Part shown: in pieces, positions 1 to 10,046 of the stretch
Layout of the letters: the number at the start of each line of letters is the position of its first letter
Position numbering within the stretch: the stretch's first letter is position 1
NCBI RefSeq assembly: GCF_900094735.1
Contig: NZ_FMBM01000001.1
Span: forward strand, 806,001 to 870,000
DNA length: 64,000 nucleotides
Direction: 5' to 3'
From: Saliniramus fredricksonii
GTDB taxonomy: Bacteria > Pseudomonadota > Alphaproteobacteria > Rhizobiales > Beijerinckiaceae
Notes under the pieces: generated by a model
The model's database searches: none
Seen by the model: only the letters and a program-made list of their open reading frames with translations
What the model was told of the DNA's origin: nothing
Position numbers and translations under genes: made by a program

Positions 1-1066
1 GAGCGGCGGCGTCAACATGCACTGGTTTCATCCCGTCGGCGACCCGAAACACGATGGCAATGCCCTCAATGTGCTTGCGATACCGTACCCATATCGGATT
101 GCCGCCTCCGACTTCAAGCCGGGCAACCGCAACATCACGGAGCCGGACGGATCATGGAACTGGTTTACGCTGACGCAAAGCTGGCTTCCCGATAACAAGA
201 AGGCCGTTGCACAATTCGTTCTGGAGTTGATCCGGGAAGCTGAAAAGGATTGCGGCACCGTCCATGGCGTCGTTTTCCCCGAATATGCGCTGAACTGGGA
301 AACCTACACGGAGCTTGTGCAACATATCCGGACCGATGCCCCAGGCGTCGAATTTATCGTCGCCGGCTCATCCGGCGATGAGGAAGGAGCAAAAGGTAAT
401 TTTGTCCTGACGACCACGTTCGAGGAAGCGAAGCAGGAACGCAAGGCGCTGACCTATTCTCGCGCAAAACATCACCGCTGGCGACTCGACAAGGCTCAAA
501 TCAGGGAATACGGCCTTGCTTCCGCACTCGACCCGCATATTTTCTGGTGGGAGGATATTGCCATCGAACCACGCAAGGTCGGCCTCACGGCCTTCCGGAA
601 GCGTTCGATCTTCAGCACGTTGATCTGTGAGGATCTCGCCCGCAGCGAGCCATGCCACAGCGCGGTGCGTTCAGTGGGCCCCAATCTCGTCTTCGTGCTT
701 CTGATGGACGGGCCACAGATTGCCAGTCGCTGGTCTGCCCGCTACGCCACGTCACTCGCCGACGATCCTGGCTGCGCAGTGCTGACCCTCACCTGCAAGG
801 GGCTGATCCAACGGGTCAACACAATGGGACGGCGTCCGCAGAACAATGCCGTAGCGTTATGGAAGGACGACGTGAACAGTGTCAGTTCCCTCGACCTTCC
901 GAACGGTGCTGCGGCCCTGCTTCTCACCTTATCGGCAGAAAGCACGCAGGAAGCGACGCTCGACGGTCGGACAACAGCGGCAGCTGCCGCGTGGCGATAT
1001 CACAGTCACGTTCCGATATTTCCGAATGAAAAAGCGAAACAAGCTCTGTCCAGGAGTGCGCCCTGA
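1..1066 (+). CDS. Nitrilase-fold protein, probably C-terminal part of a DRT1-type reverse transcriptase (5' end outside window)
   Basis: The first ATG is at 17, but the frame is open back to base 2 without a stop, so the true start may lie left of the window. The visible 349 residues show the nitrilase triad in order: Glu89 in VVFPEY, Lys151 in SRAKHHRWRLDK, and Cys204 in TLICEDLAR. The phrases around the catalytic Cys and the later VGPNLVFVLLMDGPQ segment resemble, from memory, the nitrilase domain fused to the C terminus of UG1 (DRT type 1) reverse transcriptases used in phage defence. The start at 17 has no convincing ribosome binding site, which favours an internal position. A stand-alone carbon-nitrogen hydrolase remains possible. 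The nitrilase fold is well supported; the RT fusion is inference. Confidence 0.6.
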   Translation, partial: SGGVNMHWFHPVGDPKHDGNALNVLAIPYPYRIAASDFKPGNRNITEPDGSWNWFTLTQSWLPDNKKAVAQFVLELIREAEKDCGTVHGVVFPEYALNWETYTELVQHIRTDAPGVEFIVAGSSGDEEGAKGNFVLTTTFEEAKQERKALTYSRAKHHRWRLDKAQIREYGLASALDPHIFWWEDIAIEPRKVGLTAFRKRSIFSTLICEDLARSEPCHSAVRSVGPNLVFVLLMDGPQIASRWSARYATSLADDPGCAVLTLTCKGLIQRVNTMGRRPQNNAVALWKDDVNSVSSLDLPNGAAALLLTLSAESTQEATLDGRTTAAAAAWRYHSHVPIFPNEKAKQALSRSAP

Positions 1067-1120
1067 GCGCAATCCTGAAAGCCTGGTGTCACAACAGCCA
1101 TGGCTGCACCCAGACCAGGT

Positions 1121-1354
1121 TCAATGCGAGCTGGACTGTGACGAGGCCTGCGTCCCATCCTCGGCGTTTCGGCTGTGGTTATTGTCCGTTTCAAACGCGG
1201 CATGGGTCCGCTCGACCTGTGCGCGCGCGAAACTCCTGTAAACGTCCGGGTCGATGCCGATAGCGCGAAAAAGGTCATCAGCTCTACGGCGCTCCTCGTC
1301 AGAGAAACGATCCCTTTCAACCTCCGATACCCAGTTCCGTTTGTCCTGCGTCAT
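1121..1354 (-). CDS. Small hydrophilic hypothetical protein (77 aa)
   Basis: I do not recognise this protein. It is a charged polypeptide starting MTQDKRNWVSEVERDRF, with an Arg/Glu/Asp-rich N-terminal half and a Ser/Gln-rich tail. Its start is supported by AAGGGAG about nine bases upstream of the ATG. It is convergent with the nitrilase-fold gene and ends about 55 bases beyond that gene's stop. Overlapping ORFs on both strands here have no comparable ribosome binding site. It may be an accessory gene of the defence locus at the left edge, but nothing in the sequence shows a function. Confidence 0.5.
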   Translation of the reverse strand: MTQDKRNWVSEVERDRFSDEERRRADDLFRAIGIDPDVYRSFARAQVERTHAAFETDNNHSRNAEDGTQASSQSSSH

Positions 1355-1584
1355 GGACCGTTACTCCCTTGATAATGCTATTAGAAATGTCTTTTAAAAC
1401 CACTTCCGCAAAAACGCGTTACTCATTGCGAATCACTTTCACCCGTTTAGAGCGAACTTGTCACGCAATTTCAACGCACATTTTTGCGATTGCACGATGA
1501 AGCAATGACATCTCACGGTCGAGCGCTTTAAGTTTGGGTTAATTCGCATCAGAGTTATGCGCACAAATGCCGCACTCGTTACCC
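1355..1584. other. Intergenic, AT-richer than its surroundings
   Basis: A 230-base gap between the small left-edge gene and the 3' end of ccmB. It is visibly less GC-rich than the chromosomal genes, consistent with the boundary of an acquired locus. It must hold the promoter of the minus-strand small gene. I see no RNA gene or clear terminator. Confidence 0.4.
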
Positions 1585-2253
1585 TCACTCGCCCTGCTTC
1601 AACGCCGCTGCCGCCGCGATGGTTGCGATCAGGCCGCTGATCAGGGTGATGGCGATCAGGATCAGGAAGGGTGTGGTGAAGGGCACCGTGCCGCCGCGTG
1701 CGGCATTGGCGGCGGAGACGCCGAAGATCAGGGTGGGGATCATCAGGGGCAGGACCAGGATCGACAGGATCAGCCCGCCGCGCCGGATCGTTGCGGTCAG
1801 CGCCGCACCGACGGCGCCGATGAAGGTCAGTGCCGGCGTGCCCACGAACAGCGTCGCAGCCACGGCGAGCATGCCGATCCCGTCGAGCGCCACCAGCAGG
1901 CCGAAAACCGGCGAGACGAGGGCGAGCGGCGCACCGGTCGTCAGCCAGTGCGCCGTGACCTTGGCCAATACGGTCGCGGCCATCGGCAGGGGCGAGGCCG
2001 TGATCAGATCAAGGGAGCCGTCTTCTTCATCGGCCTGAAACAGACGGTCGAGCCCGATCAGCGTCGAGAGCAAAGCCGCGATCCACAGGATCGCCGGGCC
2101 GATGCGCGCGAGCAGGTTGAGATCCGGCCCCAGCGCGAAGGGAACCAACGTCAGGATCATCAGAAAGAAGACGAGCCCCATCACGCCGGACCCGCCGATC
2201 CGGGCGGCAAGGCGCAAATCGCGCGCGAGCAGGGCGAAGAAGGCGCGGGTCAC
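1585..2253 (-). CDS. ccmB: Heme exporter protein B, CcmB
   Basis: Membrane subunit of the CcmABCD complex of cytochrome c maturation system I, which helps release haem-loaded CcmE in the periplasm. The 222-residue protein has the family's usual length, a short cytoplasmic start ([20 protein letters not shown]) and about six hydrophobic segments. The segment LDRLFQADEEDGSLDLI after the second helix is typical of CcmB. Its ATG overlaps the TGA of ccmA (ATGA), so the two are translationally coupled. ccmC would be expected next, but the following sequence is the intergenic region and small gene, so the rest of the ccm genes must lie elsewhere. Confidence 0.93.
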   Translation of the reverse strand: MTRAFFALLARDLRLAARIGGSGVMGLVFFLMILTLVPFALGPDLNLLARIGPAILWIAALLSTLIGLDRLFQADEEDGSLDLITASPLPMAATVLAKVTAHWLTTGAPLALVSPVFGLLVALDGIGMLAVAATLFVGTPALTFIGAVGAALTATIRRGGLILSILVLPLMIPTLIFGVSAANAARGGTVPFTTPFLILIAITLISGLIATIAAAAALKQGE

Positions 2254-3011
2254 GGGTCACCCCTCCGGCCTGCAGAGGCGCGGGACACGTCGCCGATCTC
2301 CCAATCGTCCCAATCCGGCGCGGCTGCGGCGCCTTGCGCCTGCGAACCGGGTTGCGGCGCGGCGATGGCGAGGCTCTGCGCACCGTCGAGGGGCAGTGGC
2401 AGATGCGTCGCCGCGATGATGATGCCACCCGCGGCGCGATGTTCACGCATCAGTTCGTAGAGCATCTCCTGCGAGGCGGCATCGAGGGCCGAGGTCGGCT
2501 CGTCGAGGAGCCAGATCGGGCGATGCGCCACCAGAAGCCGCGCCAGCGCGACCCGGCGGCGCTGGCCGGCGGAGAGATAGGCAACCGGCATGTCGACCAC
2601 ATGCGGCAGGCCGACCCGCTCCAGCGCGTCATGGGGCGCGAAGCGTTCCTCACCGAGCATGGCTGCAGCGAAGGCGAGATTTTCGCGCGCGCTCAAAGCC
2701 GTCTTCAAGCCGTCGCGATGGGCGATCCAGTGCAGCCGCTCCGGCAGGGTCGCCTCGCCGGCACCGCTGAGCGCGATCCGCCCCGCTGCCGCGCGCAGCC
2801 GGCCGGCGAGAATGGCGAGCAGCGTCGATTTGCCCGCCCCGTTGCGCCCGGTCACGAGCAGCGCGTCACCCGGGCCGAGAGCGAAGCCGAGCCCGGCAAA
2901 GACGAGCCGCCCCGAGCGCCGGCAGGCGAGATCGTGCACCGACAGGTGCAGGGCCGGGCCGGCCCCGCCCCGGCGATCCGCTGCGGGAGTGTTTGCCGGA
3001 TCACCACTCAC
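2250..3011 (-). CDS. ccmA: Heme ABC exporter ATP-binding protein, CcmA
   Basis: Cytoplasmic ATPase of the CcmAB transporter in cytochrome c biogenesis. Visible motifs are Walker A (GRNGAGKST), the ABC signature region [16 protein letters not shown] and Walker B with D-loop ([11 protein letters not shown]). The open frame continues upstream to 3191, but I choose the GTG at 3011. It overlaps the TGA of yggS as GTGA and gives the normal length of 253 residues ([15 protein letters not shown]). The longer version would add about 60 Arg-rich residues that are a shadow of yggS. The gene lies in a yggS-ccmA-ccmB operon with overlapping ends. Confidence 0.92.
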   Translation of the reverse strand: MSGDPANTPAADRRGGAGPALHLSVHDLACRRSGRLVFAGLGFALGPGDALLVTGRNGAGKSTLLAILAGRLRAAAGRIALSGAGEATLPERLHWIAHRDGLKTALSARENLAFAAAMLGEERFAPHDALERVGLPHVVDMPVAYLSAGQRRRVALARLLVAHRPIWLLDEPTSALDAASQEMLYELMREHRAAGGIIIAATHLPLPLDGAQSLAIAAPQPGSQAQGAAAAPDWDDWEIGDVSRASAGRRGDP

Positions 3012-3697
3012 CTTGTATCCCGCGCGCCGAAAATCGCGCTGCCGATGCGCACATGGGTCGCGCCGAGCTGGATCGCCGCCGCGTAATCCGCGCTCATCCC
3101 CATCGACAGGGCATGAATATGGTTGCGCTGCGCGATTTCGCGCAGAAAGGCGAAATGCGGCGAAGGGGGCTCGTCGAAGGGCGGGATGCACATCAGCCCG
3201 TCAATCGCGAGCCCGTATTCGTCGCGGCAGGCGGCGATGAAGGCATCGGCCTCGGCTGGCGCGACACCGCCCTTCTGCGCCTCCTCACCGGTATTCACCT
3301 GCACGAACAGATGCGGCACCCGCGCACCCGCCTCGCGCGCCCGGGCGATCTCCTTGGCCAGCGCCTTGGCGAGGGACACCCGGTCAAGGCTCTCGATCAC
3401 GTCGTAGAGCGCCACCGCCTCGCGCGCCTTGTTGGATTGCAGCGGTCCGATCAGGTGCAGTTCGACATCCGGGAAGCGCTCACGCAGGGCCGGCCATTTG
3501 CCGGCGGTTTCCTGGACGTAGTTCTCGCCGAAGACCCGATGACCGGCTTCCAGCACGGGCACGATCGCCTCGGCGGGAAAGGTCTTGGAGACGGCCACGA
3601 GCGTGACCTTGCCGGGCTCGCGCCCGCAATCATGGGCGGCCCGCGCGACGTTCTCACGGACCTCCTCGAATCGCGCGATCACATCCTGATCAGCCAT
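3008..3697 (-). CDS. YggS/PROSC family pyridoxal phosphate homeostasis protein
   Basis: Non-catalytic fold-type III PLP-binding protein that buffers free pyridoxal 5'-phosphate and affects amino-acid balance. The PLP lysine is in LVAVSKTFP (near residue 37). [18 protein letters not shown] and the C-terminal phosphate-binding SMGMSADY and VRIGSAIFG motifs are all present. At 229 residues it is full length. It reads away from leuS, with a 189-base divergent gap that must carry both promoters, and its stop overlaps the GTG of ccmA. Confidence 0.93.
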   Translation of the reverse strand: MADQDVIARFEEVRENVARAAHDCGREPGKVTLVAVSKTFPAEAIVPVLEAGHRVFGENYVQETAGKWPALRERFPDVELHLIGPLQSNKAREAVALYDVIESLDRVSLAKALAKEIARAREAGARVPHLFVQVNTGEEAQKGGVAPAEADAFIAACRDEYGLAIDGLMCIPPFDEPPSPHFAFLREIAQRNHIHALSMGMSADYAAAIQLGATHVRIGSAIFGARDTR

Positions 3698-3886
3698 CGG
3701 CCCGATTTCCCCCTGGTGCAGGCCCGCATGCCAGCACTATTGCGACACCGCGCGGGCCATTTTTCATCCATCCGGCGACCGCGGGCGTTGACCCGAGGGC
3801 GCAATCATGTCCTAGTCCGCACACGTCAAGCGGCGCAAGCCGCGTTTCCCCAACTTATACCGATCAGGCGGCAAATCGAGCCCACA

Positions 3887-6505
3887 ATGAAGGCCGAGCG
3901 TTACAACCCCAAAGAATCCGAGCCGAAATGGCAGGGCGTGTGGAACGGGAAGGATCTCTTCCGCACCCGCAACGACGATCCCCGCGAAAAATACTACGTG
4001 CTGGAGATGTTTCCCTATCCCTCAGGGCGCATCCATATGGGCCACGTGCGCAATTACGCAATGGGCGACGTGGTCGCGCGCTACAAGCGCGCCAGGGGCT
4101 TCAACGTCCTGCATCCAATGGGCTGGGACGCCTTCGGCATGCCGGCCGAGAATGCGGCGATGCAGAACAGGGTCCATCCGCAGGAATGGACCTATGCCAA
4201 TATCGCGACCATGCGCGACCAGCTCAAATCCATGGGTCTGTCGCTCGACTGGAGCCGCGAGATCGCCACCTGCGATCCGGCCTATTACCGCCACCAGCAG
4301 GCCATGTTCCTTGCCTTTCTTGAGGCGGGGCTCGTCGATCGCAAGACGGCGAAGGTGAACTGGGACCCGGTCGACCAGACGGTGCTCGCCAACGAGCAGG
4401 TGATCGACGGGCGCGGCTGGCGCTCCGGCGCCCTCGTCGAGCAACGCGAACTGACGCAGTGGTTCCTGCGCATCACCGATTACGCCGACGAGCTCCTCGA
4501 CGCGATTGATGGGCTCGAGCGCTGGCCGGATAAGGTGCGCACCATGCAGCGCAACTGGATCGGCCGCTCCGAGGGCCTGTCGATCCGCTTCGCTCTGGAA
4601 GAGACCGCACCCGGCGGGATCGACGAGCTGGAGGTCTTCACCACCCGGCCCGACACGCTCTACGGCGCACGCTTCATGGCAGTGGCGCCCGATCATCCGC
4701 TGGCGCGCCGGCTCGCGCAGGACAATCCCGCGCTCGGTGAGTTCGTGGATGAATGCAAGCGCATGGGTACCTCCGCCGAGGCGATCGAGAAAGCGGAGAA
4801 GCGTGGCTTCGATACCGGCCTGCGCGCGGTCCATCCCTTCGATCCGTCCTGGACGCTGCCGGTCTATGTGGCGAATTTCATCCTGATGGATTACGGCACC
4901 GGCGCGATTTTCGGCTGCCCGGCCCATGACCAGCGCGACCTCGATTTTGCCAATGCATACGGGCTCGGCAACCGGGTCGTGGTGGCCCCAGAGGGCGCCG
5001 ATCCGGAAAGCTTCACCGTCTCCGACGAGGCCTATATCGGCGAAGGCCGGCTGGTGAATTCGCATTTCCTCGACGGGATGAGCATCGGTGAGGCCAAGGA
5101 GGCCGTCGCATCGCGCCTGGAAGCCGAGACGCGGGGCGGACGCCCTGTCGCCAGCCGCAAGGTGAATTATCGCCTGCGTGACTGGGGCATCTCGCGCCAG
5201 CGCTATTGGGGCTGCCCGATCCCGGTGATCCACTGCGACAGTTGCGGCACCGTTCCGGTGCCGGAAGATCAACTGCCTGTGGCCTTGCCCGAGGATATCG
5301 ATTTCGAGAAACCTGGCAATCCCCTCGACCGGCATCCGAGCTGGAAGCATTGCAAATGCCCGAAATGCGGGGCGGATGCGCGCCGCGAGACGGATACGAT
5401 GGACACCTTCGTCGATTCATCCTGGTATTTCGCCCGCTTCACCGATCCCGCCCTCACGGACCGACCGACCGACAAGGCCACCGCCGATGCCTGGCTGCCG
5501 GTGAACCAGTATATCGGCGGGATCGAGCACGCGATCCTGCATCTGCTCTATTCACGCTTCTTCACCCGCGCCATGCGCAAGGTCGGGCTGGTGGGGCTCG
5601 ACGAGCCCTTTGCCGGCCTGTTCACGCAGGGCATGGTGGTGCACGAGACCTACAAGGACGCCTCCGGCGCCTGGGTGCAGCCCAACGAGATCCGCATCGA
5701 GAGCGGCGAGGCTGGGCGCCGGGCCATCCATCTTTCAAGCGGCGCGGAAGTTTCGATCGGCTCGATCGAGAAGATGTCCAAATCAAAGAAGAACGTCGTC
5801 GATCCCGACGACATCATCGCCTCCTATGGCGCTGATACGGCGCGCTGGTTCATGCTCTCCGATTCGCCGCCCGAGCGTGACGTGATCTGGACCGAGGAAG
5901 GCGTCCAGGGCGCGTGGCGATTCGTGCAGCGGGTCTGGCGGCTGGTGAACGATTCCGCCGCGACGGCTGCGCCCGCCACGCCTCCGGCGGATTGCGCACA
6001 GGATGCACTGGCCCTGCGCAAGGCGACGCATCGCACCCTGGCAGCCGTCGGGGATGCGATCGAGAATCTGCGTTTCAACGTCGCGGTCGCCAAGATCTAC
6101 GAGCTCGCCAATGCGATTTCCGCCACGGTGGCGGCCAAGCAGGGCGAAACCGCTCCGGACATGGCCTTCGCCCAGCGCGAAGCTCTGCAGGTCCTCATCC
6201 AGCTGATCGCCCCAATGATGCCGCATCTCGCGGAGGAATGCTGGACGGCCCTGGAATGCGAGGGCCTCGTCGCCGAACAGAACTGGCCGGTTGTCGAGGC
6301 CGCACTGTTGGTGGAAGATTCCATCACGCTTCCCGTTCAGGTCAACGGCAAGAAGCGCGGGGACGTCACCGTGGCGCGCGATGCCGATGCAAAGAGCATC
6401 GAGGAAGCGGTACTGGCCCTCGAGGGCGTGCAGCGTGCCATGGATGGCAAGCCCGCGCGCAAGGTGATCATCGTGCCGCAGAGGATCGTCAATGTCGTCG
6501 TCTGA
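3887..6505 (+). CDS. leuS: Leucyl-tRNA synthetase
   Basis: Class I aminoacyl-tRNA synthetase that charges tRNA-Leu in the cytoplasm. The HIGH-type motif appears as HMGH in [14 protein letters not shown] near residue 45, and KMSKS appears in EKMSKSKKN. The CP1 editing domain between them includes the [10 protein letters not shown] segment. A zinc-binding-like Cys cluster (CDSCGTVP ... CKCPKCG) lies in the middle. The frame is open far upstream, antisense to yggS. The ATG at 3887 is chosen because it gives [16 protein letters not shown], the usual start, and a normal 872 residues. It overlaps lptE by 14 bases, as is common in this group. Confidence 0.97.
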   Translation: MKAERYNPKESEPKWQGVWNGKDLFRTRNDDPREKYYVLEMFPYPSGRIHMGHVRNYAMGDVVARYKRARGFNVLHPMGWDAFGMPAENAAMQNRVHPQEWTYANIATMRDQLKSMGLSLDWSREIATCDPAYYRHQQAMFLAFLEAGLVDRKTAKVNWDPVDQTVLANEQVIDGRGWRSGALVEQRELTQWFLRITDYADELLDAIDGLERWPDKVRTMQRNWIGRSEGLSIRFALEETAPGGIDELEVFTTRPDTLYGARFMAVAPDHPLARRLAQDNPALGEFVDECKRMGTSAEAIEKAEKRGFDTGLRAVHPFDPSWTLPVYVANFILMDYGTGAIFGCPAHDQRDLDFANAYGLGNRVVVAPEGADPESFTVSDEAYIGEGRLVNSHFLDGMSIGEAKEAVASRLEAETRGGRPVASRKVNYRLRDWGISRQRYWGCPIPVIHCDSCGTVPVPEDQLPVALPEDIDFEKPGNPLDRHPSWKHCKCPKCGADARRETDTMDTFVDSSWYFARFTDPALTDRPTDKATADAWLPVNQYIGGIEHAILHLLYSRFFTRAMRKVGLVGLDEPFAGLFTQGMVVHETYKDASGAWVQPNEIRIESGEAGRRAIHLSSGAEVSIGSIEKMSKSKKNVVDPDDIIASYGADTARWFMLSDSPPERDVIWTEEGVQGAWRFVQRVWRLVNDSAATAAPATPPADCAQDALALRKATHRTLAAVGDAIENLRFNVAVAKIYELANAISATVAAKQGETAPDMAFAQREALQVLIQLIAPMMPHLAEECWTALECEGLVAEQNWPVVEAALLVEDSITLPVQVNGKKRGDVTVARDADAKSIEEAVLALEGVQRAMDGKPARKVIIVPQRIVNVVV

Positions 6506-7097
6506 GAGAAACATCCGCCGCCCCTCCGGTTCGGGTACCGTTCTGTTCGACCGCTGGCGGCATCTGGTGATCGGCGGTGTCGCATTGGGGCTCGCCGGCT
6601 GCTTCACGCCGGTCTATGCGCCGACCGCGAGCCTGCCGGGCGGTGTTGCGGAAGAGCTCAAGCGCATCGATGTCGACAGCGTGCGGGTCAGTGGCGGTGA
6701 CGAAGCGATGGCGCACGAATTGCGCAGCGAGTTGATCTTTGCCCTTGATGGTGAACGGACTGACCAGGTGAAGAAGCGTTATCGGCTGACCGCAATGGTC
6801 TCCGCGCAGCGCAGTTCGCCGATCATCAGCACCGCCACGGGGCGTGCGGCTTCCGGAGCGATCACCGCGAATGTGACCTGGCAGATCGAGGATCTGGAGA
6901 CAGAGAGCATCGTGCTGACCGGTTCGCAACGGGGCGAAGCCAGCTATGATCGCACGGATCAGCGCTTCGCCGCATTGCGGGCGCGGCGCGAGGCCGAACA
7001 GCGGATTGCGCGGCAGATGGCGCGACAGATTGCAACACAGGTCGCGATCGATTTCCGCACCGGTCAGCACCAGTTGAGCCGCGCTGACGACAGCTGA
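6492..7097 (+). CDS. lptE: LPS-assembly lipoprotein LptE
   Basis: Outer-membrane lipoprotein that plugs the LptD barrel and helps insert lipopolysaccharide. It has a hydrophobic signal stretch ([14 protein letters not shown]) with a lipobox cysteine near residue 37, followed by PVYAP, the typical N-terminal start of LptE in this group. The N-terminal extension before the signal is basic and could be shortened by an internal start. The gene overlaps the end of leuS and its TGA overlaps the ATG of holA (TGATG). leuS-lptE-holA is the expected conserved order. The partner lptD lies about 42 kb away in this window. Confidence 0.9.
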   Translation: MSSSERNIRRPSGSGTVLFDRWRHLVIGGVALGLAGCFTPVYAPTASLPGGVAEELKRIDVDSVRVSGGDEAMAHELRSELIFALDGERTDQVKKRYRLTAMVSAQRSSPIISTATGRAASGAITANVTWQIEDLETESIVLTGSQRGEASYDRTDQRFAALRARREAEQRIARQMARQIATQVAIDFRTGQHQLSRADDS

Positions 7098-8125
7098 TGG
7101 CAACCGTCAAAGCAAGTGACGCGGAACGCACTCTTGCCAGTCTTGGCGCACAGGTTTCGGTCGTTCTGCTCTACGGACCGGATGCGGGGCTGGTAAGTGA
7201 ACGTGGGCGTCATCTGACTGAGAAGACCGTCTCCGACGCACAGGACCCGTTCCAGATGGTGCGTCTCGATGGTGATGTCATTGCCGGCGATCCCGGGCGC
7301 CTCGCCGATGAGGTCGGGACCATCGCCATGTTCGGCGGTCGGCGCGTGATCAGGATCCGCACTGGCAGCAAGAATCTCGCGCCGGCCGTCGAGGCCGCGC
7401 TTGCCGCAGAAACCGGCGATACGCTCGTCATCATCGAAGCCGGCGATCTGGCGAAATCCGCGCCGCTGCGGAGTCTTTGCGAGAAAGCGCGCCATGCGCT
7501 TGCCGTGCCGTGTTATCTTGATGATGCACGCGATCTCGGCCAGGTGATCGACAGCAGCTTCCGTGAGGCGGGAATCAGTGTTTCACGTGAAACACGGCAA
7601 TGGCTCGTCGATTCACTCGGTGGCGACAGACTCTCCACCCGCGCCGAGATCGAGAAAATCCTGCTCTACACCTACGGGCAGGATCGGCTGGAGATCGAAG
7701 ATATTCAAGCCGTTTCGAGCAATGTCGCGGATCTGAAGACGGATATGCTGGTCGATGCCGCATTTTGCGGACGCATGAGCGATGCAGACAGCACGTTCCG
7801 CCGCCTGCGCGCCGAGGGCGCCGGCGCCCATATCCTCCTCGGTGCACTGATCCGCCACGCCGTGGCATTGCTCCCCCATGCCGAGTCAGTTGCGCGAGGC
7901 GAACAACCGGGACGCGCCGTCGAGAACTGGCGCGGCTTGTTCTTCAAGCGCAAGCCAGCGGTGAAAACACAGTTGGAAATCTGGGGCCCGAAAAGGCTCC
8001 GCGCCGCGATCGAGCGGCTGCAGGGAGCCGTCCTCGAAACGCGGCGCAACGCCGAGCTGAATGATGTGCTGACGTCCCGTGCCATCCTCGACATCGCGCG
8101 CGCGGCCCGCAGCAAACGCCACTGA
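7097..8125 (+). CDS. holA: DNA polymerase III subunit delta
   Basis: Clamp-loader subunit that opens the beta sliding clamp. The 342 residues start [13 protein letters not shown]. The protein contains VVLLYGPDAGLVSER, the delta-subunit N-terminal AAA-like fold without a working P-loop. A typical C-terminal helical collar segment includes LLGALIRHAVALL and FFKRKPAVKTQLEIWGPKRL. The gene body contains a perfect parS palindrome at 7579-7594, so ParB loads onto DNA inside this coding sequence. It is convergent with parB, with nine bases between the stops. Confidence 0.93.
   Translation: MATVKASDAERTLASLGAQVSVVLLYGPDAGLVSERGRHLTEKTVSDAQDPFQMVRLDGDVIAGDPGRLADEVGTIAMFGGRRVIRIRTGSKNLAPAVEAALAAETGDTLVIIEAGDLAKSAPLRSLCEKARHALAVPCYLDDARDLGQVIDSSFREAGISVSRETRQWLVDSLGGDRLSTRAEIEKILLYTYGQDRLEIEDIQAVSSNVADLKTDMLVDAAFCGRMSDADSTFRRLRAEGAGAHILLGALIRHAVALLPHAESVARGEQPGRAVENWRGLFFKRKPAVKTQLEIWGPKRLRAAIERLQGAVLETRRNAELNDVLTSRAILDIARAARSKRH
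7579..7594. promoter_or_regulatory. parS centromere site 1 (inside holA)
   Basis: Perfect 16-base palindrome TGTTTCACGTGAAACA, the canonical chromosomal parS bound by ParB. It lies in the coding sequence of holA, about 0.5 kb from the end of parB. Identical copies occur at 10641 and 22107. Confidence 0.95.
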
Positions 8126-8134
8126 ATCGCGGTA

Positions 8135-9031
8135 TCACGCCCCTGCGCTAGCGCGAGCGGAATCGCGCAGTCGGCGGCAGAGCTGGTCGAGTTGGTCGAG
8201 CGACGCATAACGGATGCGCAATTCGCCGCCGCTGCCCTTGTGATCGATATTCACCGACAGGCCGAGCACATCTTCCAGGGCCTGCTCCAGAGCACGCGTA
8301 TCAGGATCCTTCTCGACGCTCTTGCGCTTGCGCGGGCGCCGGCTCGTGTCGTCACCCTCCTGGGCCAGACGCTCGACATCGCGAACATTCATGCCCTGAT
8401 CACGGATGCGGCGCGCAACAGATTCCGGATTCTCGATCCCCAGAAGCGCCCGCCCATGACCGGCGCTGAGTTCCCCGTCTTCAAGCATCACACGGACAGG
8501 ATCCGGCAGCTTCAACAGACGCAGCGTATTGGCCACATGGCTGCGGCTCTTGCCGATCACCGTGGCGAGATCCGTTTGCGAATAGGCGAATTCATCCATC
8601 AGGCGCTGATAGCCCGCAGCCTCCTCGATCGGATTCAGGTCGGCGCGCTGGACGTTCTCGACAATGGCGAATTCCAGCGAGGTGCGATCATCCGCCTCGA
8701 CGATGACGATTGGCACATCATGGAGGCCGGCGCGCTGCGCCGCGCGCCAGCGGCGCTCGCCGGCGATGATCTCGAAAGCATCAGCCAGATTCGGAAGGGC
8801 TCGAACGACGATGGGCTGAATGACGCCGCGCTCGCGTATGGAATTCGCGAGGTCCGCGAGGTCATCATCCGAAAAACTCTTGCGCGGGTTGCGTGGATTG
8901 GGCTTCAGGAATTCGACCGGAACACGCCTCTGCCCACGACCCCGGTCCGTGACATTCTCCTCATCGCCCACATCGCCGATCAGCGCTGCGAGGCCGCGCC
9001 CCAGACGCGCTCTTTGACCGTCTTCCGCCAT
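8135..9031 (-). CDS. parB: Chromosome partitioning protein ParB
   Basis: CTP-dependent clamp that loads at parS and spreads to mark the origin region for segregation. It starts MAEDGQRARLGRGLAALIG, a typical ParA-contacting N terminus. The CTP-binding box appears as GERRWRAAQRAG, followed by ENVQRADLNPIEEA. The helix-turn-helix reads QTDLATVIGKSRSHVANTLR, and a C-terminal dimerisation domain ends the protein. At 298 residues it is full length. It follows parA after 114 bases, with parS sites on both sides. Confidence 0.96.
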   Translation of the reverse strand: MAEDGQRARLGRGLAALIGDVGDEENVTDRGRGQRRVPVEFLKPNPRNPRKSFSDDDLADLANSIRERGVIQPIVVRALPNLADAFEIIAGERRWRAAQRAGLHDVPIVIVEADDRTSLEFAIVENVQRADLNPIEEAAGYQRLMDEFAYSQTDLATVIGKSRSHVANTLRLLKLPDPVRVMLEDGELSAGHGRALLGIENPESVARRIRDQGMNVRDVERLAQEGDDTSRRPRKRKSVEKDPDTRALEQALEDVLGLSVNIDHKGSGGELRIRYASLDQLDQLCRRLRDSARASAGA

Positions 9032-9145
9032 GACCCAACCTCTCCTCAGACTTCCCGCGCACCGCTCGGGCTGCAGATATGCCGATCAGCATGCCGCGAC
9101 GCGGCTGGAAAACGCGCCAAGCGACTGCCCATATTGTGACATTCG

Positions 9146-10027
9146 TCACGCCGCCTTGAGGCCGCGCTCACGCTGTATCACTTCCGATGCCAGCCGCAGA
9201 TAGGCCTGCGATCCGGCGCATTTGAGATCGTATAGCAGAACCGGTTTGCCGTGCGACGGTGCCTCTGAAACCCTGACGTTGCGCGGGATCATCGTCTCGA
9301 AGACCTTTGACCCCATGAATTCGCGCACATCCGAGACCACCTGGCCGGAAAGATTGTTGCGCGGGTCATACATGGTGAGCACCACGCCATGGATCTCCAG
9401 CCGGGGATTGATCGCATGCTTGACCTGATCCACCGTCCGGATCAGCTGACTCAGCCCCTCCAGCGCGAAAAATTCGCATTGCAGCGGGACAAGGACCGCA
9501 TCGGCTGCGGCGAGTGCGTTGATGGTGAGCAGGTTCAGCGATGGCGGACAATCGATCAGGATATAGGTGAACGGCTCCGCCCGCAGATGATCACCGAGAG
9601 CAAGCCCTTCAATGGCAAGGCGCAGCCGATGCGCGCGGTTGCGTTCCTGCGAAATCTCAAGCTCGAGGCCGAGAAGATCAAGGGTCGAGGGCGCGACATG
9701 GAGCCCGGGAACCGCCGTATCCATCACCGCACGACGCAGATCCTGCTCCCCCGAGAGCACATGATAGGTCGAGACATGGCGCATCTTGTGCTCGATGCCG
9801 AGACCCGTCGACGCATTGCCCTGGGGGTCGAGGTCGAGAATCAGCACCTTCTCGCCGATTGCGGCCAGAGCCGTGCCGAGATTGATCGCTGTCGTGGTCT
9901 TGCCGACACCGCCTTTCTGGTTGGCCAGGGCGAGGATGCGCGGCCGCGCCGTACGGCCCGGCGGCGCCAAGTCTGATGCCTCTTTAGCGGCTTCGTGCAA
10001 TTCACGGTCCAGAATATCGGTGGTCAT
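9146..10027 (-). CDS. parA: Chromosome partitioning ATPase ParA (Soj)
   Basis: Deviant-Walker ATPase that moves ParB-parS complexes. The motif ANQKGGVGKTTTAINLG carries the signature lysine. ILDLDPQGNASTGLG (Walker A') and YILIDCPPSLNLLT follow. It has 293 residues. An N-terminal extension of about 25 residues (MTTDILDRELHEAAKEAS) precedes the fold, common in alphaproteobacterial ParA. It sits between rsmG and parB in the conserved mnmG-rsmG-parA-parB string. Confidence 0.96.
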   Translation of the reverse strand: MTTDILDRELHEAAKEASDLAPPGRTARPRILALANQKGGVGKTTTAINLGTALAAIGEKVLILDLDPQGNASTGLGIEHKMRHVSTYHVLSGEQDLRRAVMDTAVPGLHVAPSTLDLLGLELEISQERNRAHRLRLAIEGLALGDHLRAEPFTYILIDCPPSLNLLTINALAAADAVLVPLQCEFFALEGLSQLIRTVDQVKHAINPRLEIHGVVLTMYDPRNNLSGQVVSDVREFMGSKVFETMIPRNVRVSEAPSHGKPVLLYDLKCAGSQAYLRLASEVIQRERGLKAA

Positions 10028-10046
10028 GTGGTGGATCCCGATCCTG

